Shown here: one piece after another, positions 60,294-64,000 of the stretch
How positions within the stretch are numbered: the first letter of the stretch is position 1
How the letters are laid out: every line of letters starts with the position of its first letter
Assembly: GCF_026278345.1 (NCBI RefSeq)
Contig: NZ_CP111085.1
Coordinates: 818,001 to 882,000 of the forward strand
DNA from: Tellurirhabdus rosea
GTDB taxonomy: Bacteria; Bacteroidota; Bacteroidia; Cytophagales; Spirosomataceae
DNA length: 64,000 nt
Direction of reading: 5' to 3'
Translations under genes and position numbers: made by a program
Notes under the pieces: model-generated
What the model was told of the DNA's origin: nothing
Database searches by the model: none
Seen by the model: the letters and a program-made list of their open reading frames with translations, nothing else

Positions 60294-60854
60294 CTAAAAC
60301 GTTCCTGGTTCGACGCGGAAGATGCCCCTTGGCCGCCGGATGGTGTATTCAGAGAAATCCTGGTTGGAATCCAGTCCGTCGCCGTCGAGGCGTTCGCCGG
60401 TGTTTTTCAGCAGGATGTTCACCGCCTTTTCGGTATACACTTTTTTGGTGACGGGGTTCCAGGTCAGCTCGTCGGTTTTTAGCTGTTCGTTTTTCTGTTT
60501 GTTAATGACCACGACATTGCCCATCACTTTGTACAGGTTTTTGTCGTTTATGTAGCGGCCCGAATCTGCCCGGAGCGTGGTCATCACTTCCTTATTGGGT
60601 CCAAAGAACTCGATATCGACCTGTTTGGGGTAAATCCGGTCGTCGTTTTCGTACTTGAGCTGCAGCGGCGTATTCATCTTCACTTTCAGCTGGCCGCCCT
60701 CGCTGAACAGGACCTGAACATTGTTGATTTCTTCCAGCGGTCCGGTATAGGGCTTGCTGGCTGCCACCTTTTTTTGCTCTTCGCAAGCCGTCAGCAGCCA
60801 GCCGGTGCACAGCAGGAAAAGACCGGATACCAGTTTTGCAGAAATTTTTATCAT
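60294..60854 (-). CDS. lptC: LPS export protein LptC
   Basis: 186 residues. Signal with lipobox LLTAC (Cys24), unlike the membrane-anchored Gammaproteobacterial form. The OstA-like beta fold is visible (VQVLFSEGGQLKVKMNTP, DIEFFGPNKEVMTTLRADSG, DKNLYKVMGNVVVINKQ, TKKVYTEKAVNI). LptC passes LPS from the inner-membrane ABC complex to the LptA-like bridge, and an OstA-like protein is encoded at 47538. The preceding OM-protein gene on the same strand is 79 nt upstream. Confidence 0.9.
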   Translation of the reverse strand: MIKISAKLVSGLFLLCTGWLLTACEEQKKVAASKPYTGPLEEINNVQVLFSEGGQLKVKMNTPLQLKYENDDRIYPKQVDIEFFGPNKEVMTTLRADSGRYINDKNLYKVMGNVVVINKQKNEQLKTDELTWNPVTKKVYTEKAVNILLKNTGERLDGDGLDSNQDFSEYTIRRPRGIFRVEPGTF

Positions 60855-60861
60855 AAGCCAA

Positions 60862-60907
60862 TTGCCCGAAATGCGTTCTGTCGGTAAACAGAAACCATTT
60901 CGGGCAA
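60862..60907. repeat. Nested palindrome between lptC and the OM-protein gene
   Basis: A perfect 12-bp outer stem (TTGCCCGAAATG with CATTTCGGGCAA) encloses TTCTGT/ACAGAA. No T-run on the minus strand. It lies in the mRNA spacer and may be a processing or stabilising hairpin. Confidence 0.75.
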
Positions 60908-60932
60908 GTTCGTTTGTACGCGTTAAGAAACG

Positions 60933-62234
60933 TTAATCCACCCGGAAGCGCTGGAACCAGCGGTCGTTCAGCGAGAGGCTCAGGCCGATGCGGGTATACC
61001 GTTCGCGGATCTGGCCCTCAAACGAGGTGTTGCCCCGCTGTCCGGCGGTCACCGAAAGCGAGATGGAGTTAACGAAACGCCCGACCGGCAGGGCAATGCC
61101 CAGGCTGGCATTGACGTCGTTGAGTGCCTTTCCGTTGACCACATTCGGTAACTGGCCGTAGCCAACGCCGAAGCGGTAGTTGATCAGGTTCAGGTAGTTG
61201 CTGGAAGCGGTCTTTGGCAGAAATTCAATACCGGCGTTCACCGCGTAGCTGTCACGCAGGCCCGGATTCGCCCCGGTCACCGTCCGGTAATTGGACCACT
61301 TTTCGTAGGAGACTTCGGCTCCCACGGCAATGTTCAAGTTCTTCTCCAGCACCACCCCGGCCCGCAGTTTAGACGGAAAAACAAGGGTGCCCTTCTGGTT
61401 GGAACGAATGGTATCGGCCAGCGAGATCACCTGCTGCGCCTGCCGCTGTTCGTACGCTTCGGTTTCCCGGGCCCGGATTTTGGTTTGCGGCTCAAAGGTC
61501 GCTCCCAGGTTCAGGTTCCAGTTTTTGCTGAGCTTCGGCCGCCAGGCGCCCCCGAATTTGAAAACGAGGTCGCTGTACGTGCTTTGCGTCGTCCGGGACA
61601 CCACAATGTCCGTCGAAAGGTCGCCAAGGCCGTTGATGATGACCTGCGAATTGGCCTCCCGAACGGCATTACCGAACATAAATCCGGCTTCCAGACCCAG
61701 AAAGACATTTTTGCCAACCTGAAACCCGTTGGTAATCGTCGCCTTGTTGAGACCCCCGCGGCCGGTATACACCGTCCGGGAATCGTAAATGGTGGCCGGT
61801 TCTACCTTGCGGAAAACGGTGGTATTGTAGTCGATGAAACTATACGGCCGCAGTCCGAAGCCTGCCGACCATTTGCCCGTAACCGGGAACGCCAGGTTCA
61901 GGTAGCTCAGGTTGCCGCCAAAATCCCGCTGCGACTGCAGGCGGTCGGAAATCCGTTTGGCCTGGCCGAGCAGACCGACCTCGAATATTGTCGACCGGTT
62001 GCGAACCAGCAGGGCGGGGTTGGCCGAATTGAGGTGAAACGGGTTGGCGTAGGCCACGCCGAGTCCACCCATGCCGCGGTTCCAGACGTTGTTGTCGCCG
62101 TAAAGCTCGCCAATGCCCTGTGAAGAATACGGAGAATTACCCAGACCCTGACCTTGTGACGCGAGTGGACTTAATCCGAACAGCAACAGGCTGGTATAAA
62201 AAAGAGAAGAAACGCCTTTACGACCGATTGACAT
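60933..62234 (-). CDS. Outer-membrane beta-barrel protein (FadL-like pattern)
   Basis: 433 residues with a signal peptide (LFYTSLLLFGLSPLASQGQ). The N-terminal YSSQGIGELYGDNNVWNRGM and HLNSANPALLV are seen in Bacteroidota transport-type barrels. The rest is alternating beta-strand sequence (FGLRPYSFIDYNTTVFRKVE, LGLEAGFMFGNAVREAN). The end SLSLNDRWFQRFRVD has an aromatic residue near the terminus. The transported substrate is unknown. It overlaps coaX by 17 nt. Confidence 0.8.
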   Translation of the reverse strand: MSIGRKGVSSLFYTSLLLFGLSPLASQGQGLGNSPYSSQGIGELYGDNNVWNRGMGGLGVAYANPFHLNSANPALLVRNRSTIFEVGLLGQAKRISDRLQSQRDFGGNLSYLNLAFPVTGKWSAGFGLRPYSFIDYNTTVFRKVEPATIYDSRTVYTGRGGLNKATITNGFQVGKNVFLGLEAGFMFGNAVREANSQVIINGLGDLSTDIVVSRTTQSTYSDLVFKFGGAWRPKLSKNWNLNLGATFEPQTKIRARETEAYEQRQAQQVISLADTIRSNQKGTLVFPSKLRAGVVLEKNLNIAVGAEVSYEKWSNYRTVTGANPGLRDSYAVNAGIEFLPKTASSNYLNLINYRFGVGYGQLPNVVNGKALNDVNASLGIALPVGRFVNSISLSVTAGQRGNTSFEGQIRERYTRIGLSLSLNDRWFQRFRVD

Positions 62235-62952
62235 TATTATATTCTAAGATACGATTCAAGCCCAACAGCACCAGCTCCGGAACTGCAAAGATGGGCGGTT
62301 TCAGGCTACTTTCAAAGAAAGGAGCGTCCCCCCCGCATAAGAGTACTTTTACCGCTGGATGGTTGGAACGGTGAGCTTCTAAAATTCCGTTCAGTTCGGC
62401 CAGTAATCCGTTGACAACTCCGGCCTGCATGGCCTGCCGCGTATTCCGGGCCAACAGAGGCGGGTTGGCATCTTCGGGTTCCACCAGCGGCAGTCTTTCT
62501 GTAAACGAATGCATGGCCAGAAATCGCATGCGAAAGCCCGGAGAAATCATGCCGCCCTGAAAAACAGACACCTCATCGACCAAATCATAGGTGATACAGG
62601 TGCCCATGTCGATCACCAGACAGGCTTCCTCCGGAAACAGCACTTTCGCCCCGACCGCGGCCGCCACCCGGTCGGCTCCCAGCGTGTGCGGGGTGTCGTA
62701 GCGTTTTTCCAGCGGCACCGGCGTCAGGCCGTTCAGCGACAGAAAGAAAACGTCCGGCAGCAGGGCCAGTTCGTCGCGCAGACTTTCGCCTGGCTGACTC
62801 GTCGACGATACCAGCACGGCCGCTGGCTCTTTTTGTTCTGCCAAAGCCCGCACGCCCGGCAGCGTCAGGTTACGGTGAATTTCCGGCGGCTGGCCCGGTG
62901 CAAACCAGGCGGCTTTGAGGGCCGAATTGCCCCAGTCGATGACAAGGTTCAT
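62218..62952 (-). CDS. coaX: Type III pantothenate kinase
   Basis: 244 residues from the ATG at 62952, the normal start of CoaX (NLVIDWGNSALKAAWF). ASKHA-fold motifs: phosphate-1 DWGNSALKAAWF, TLGADRVAAAVGA, VIDMGTCITYDLV, GGMISPGFRMRFLAM, VLLCGGDAPFFE. It phosphorylates pantothenate with ATP, the first step of CoA synthesis; coaBC encodes the next two steps. Its 3' end overlaps the barrel gene start by 17 nt. Confidence 0.95.
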   Translation of the reverse strand: MNLVIDWGNSALKAAWFAPGQPPEIHRNLTLPGVRALAEQKEPAAVLVSSTSQPGESLRDELALLPDVFFLSLNGLTPVPLEKRYDTPHTLGADRVAAAVGAKVLFPEEACLVIDMGTCITYDLVDEVSVFQGGMISPGFRMRFLAMHSFTERLPLVEPEDANPPLLARNTRQAMQAGVVNGLLAELNGILEAHRSNHPAVKVLLCGGDAPFFESSLKPPIFAVPELVLLGLNRILEYNNVNRS

Positions 62953-63026
62953 GGTTACAGAAAGCGCAAAAATTGTAAATCCAGTTCGTATTACAGAATT
63001 TTGAGCCATAAAAACACCCGCCCGTT

Positions 63027-64000
63027 ATGGAAATCGTTCAGCAGTGGTTCAGACAGCAGCTTTTGGGAAATACCGTGGGGAACCTGTTTCTCTTTGCCGC
63101 CCTGCTGCTGGTCGGCTTTTTTCTTCGCCACCGGCTGTCCAATTCCCTCGGTCGGCTGATGTTTGTGCTGGTCCGGCGGGAGGTCGGCAGCGTGCCCCTC
63201 TCCGACTTTCTCCGGCTGGTCCGTAAACCGGTTGAAGTCCTCGTTTTTCTGCTTTTTCTGTACCTGGCGTTCAGTCTTATTTCGGTGCCGGAAGTCTGGC
63301 AGCTGACCCCACCCGACCGCTTCGGCCTGCGGCTGATCCTGATTCGCCTGTACGAAACCACCGTGATGCTGGCCCTGATCTGGCTGGCGATCCGCATCAT
63401 CCGGTATTTCTCGCTTATTTTTCAGAAACGGGCGGCCATGACGGAAAGTCGGCTGGACGACCAGCTGGTGCCGTTTCTGCGCGACCTGATCATTCTGGGC
63501 GTCTGCATCCTGGGCGGATTCGCCACGCTGGGCATCGTCTACAAGGTCAACGTCGTCGGGATCATCACGGGGCTCGGCATCGGCGGTCTGGCCATTGCCC
63601 TGGCCGCGCGGGAAACGCTCGAAAACCTGTTCGCCTCGTTTGCCATCCTGCTCGACCGGCCTTTCGTGACAGGCGACACGGTAACGTCGGGAACGGACAA
63701 GGCCGCCGTCACGGGCACGGTGGAACGGATTGGTTTCCGGAGCACCCGCCTGCGTACGGATAACGGCAGTCTGGTGGCCGTGCCCAACCGGCTGATGATT
63801 TCCCAGACGCTGGATAACCTGACGGACCGCACCAAACGACAGTCCAAATCGGTCCTGCGCCTTTCTGTCGATACTTCCCCGGAGAAGTTACGGGCCATCG
63901 TGGAAGAAATCCGCCTCATGCTGGCCACGCACGAGCTGACCAATGTAGAACCGGCGCTGGTTCAGTTTGATGCATTCGGCGAAAGCTCGCGGGATATTCT
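63027..64000 (+). CDS. MscS-family mechanosensitive channel, 3' end outside window
   Basis: 324 codons are visible from the ATG at 63027 with no stop before the edge. The first 160 residues hold about four membrane segments. The pore-lining helix and cap are present: GLGIGGLAIALAARETLENL, FASFAILLDRPFVTGDTV, GTVERIGFRSTRLRTDNG, VAVPNRLMISQTLDN. These match the MscS fold (TM3 and the beta domain). The channel releases solutes on hypo-osmotic shock. It is divergent from coaX. Incomplete only because of the window edge. Confidence 0.93.
   Translation, partial: MEIVQQWFRQQLLGNTVGNLFLFAALLLVGFFLRHRLSNSLGRLMFVLVRREVGSVPLSDFLRLVRKPVEVLVFLLFLYLAFSLISVPEVWQLTPPDRFGLRLILIRLYETTVMLALIWLAIRIIRYFSLIFQKRAAMTESRLDDQLVPFLRDLIILGVCILGGFATLGIVYKVNVVGIITGLGIGGLAIALAARETLENLFASFAILLDRPFVTGDTVTSGTDKAAVTGTVERIGFRSTRLRTDNGSLVAVPNRLMISQTLDNLTDRTKRQSKSVLRLSVDTSPEKLRAIVEEIRLMLATHELTNVEPALVQFDAFGESSRDI

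Overview
The window is a chromosomal segment of a Bacteroidota bacterium, most likely order Cytophagales (Spirosoma/Larkinella-like). The lineage call rests on several signs: TAnnTTTG -7 promoter boxes ahead of many genes, type IX secretion (T9SS) C-terminal sorting domains, PorE-like and PorD/DUF4835 proteins, DUF5686 and DUF2911 proteins, and the gene order bamD - rpoZ(omega) - coaBC - DUF4835 - recN. Base composition is GC-rich in genes and AT-rich in many spacers. I found no rRNA, tRNA, CRISPR array, prophage or plasmid functions.

Layout. 1-9.7 kb: a truncated AraC regulator, an MFS transporter, an IS110-family insertion sequence (about 2244-3690), a HAD phosphatase, a PhoD-like lipoprotein, a MOSC gene coupled to a VapBC toxin-antitoxin pair, a sugar isomerase-like gene and class II aldolase fbaA. 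9.8-22.7 kb: DUF5686 and OmpA/PA14 envelope proteins; an ABC ATPase/permease/GntR(YtrA-like) operon with a palindromic operator; a YncE-propeller/phosphoesterase fusion; a GbsR/MarR regulator and a DCC-family gene that share an operator; GH43; two small acidic proteins. 22.7-35 kb: guaA, NamZ-like muramidase, LolE-like permease, LiaF/PspC-like membrane proteins, trehalose/maltodextrin enzymes (treZ and a GH13 glucosidase), a TrpF-like protein lacking the catalytic Cys, and mnmA. 35-47.4 kb: a secreted S8 protease with T9SS signal, FAD oxidoreductase, NUDIX, DUF2911, an SSS symporter preceded by an overlapping 40-aa membrane protein, SDR, PorE-like protein and tilS. 47.5-64 kb: mostly cell-envelope and core functions (OstA/LptA-like, T9SS cargo, bamD, rpoZ, coaBC, porD, USP, an MbnP/MbnH pair, an Sm-like small protein, recN, SCO, cytochrome c, lptC, an OM barrel, coaX) and a truncated MscS channel.

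Most notable signals. (1) The noncoding left end of the IS110 element folds into two internal-loop hairpins, as expected of a bridge RNA. The first loop carries an 8-nt segment identical to the left target plus core, and a 5-nt segment complementary to core plus right target. The element sits in an intergenic palindrome, and an unoccupied copy of that palindrome lies at about 60.26 kb. (2) Four oriented, nested hairpin repeats (GGCTCCGC..TCAG-N4-CTGA..GCGGAGCC with long AT-rich arms) sit on or next to stop codons. (3) Matching palindromic operators support self-contained regulatory circuits. (4) Several promoter boxes lie 4-9 nt from the start codon, suggesting leaderless or near-leaderless mRNAs.
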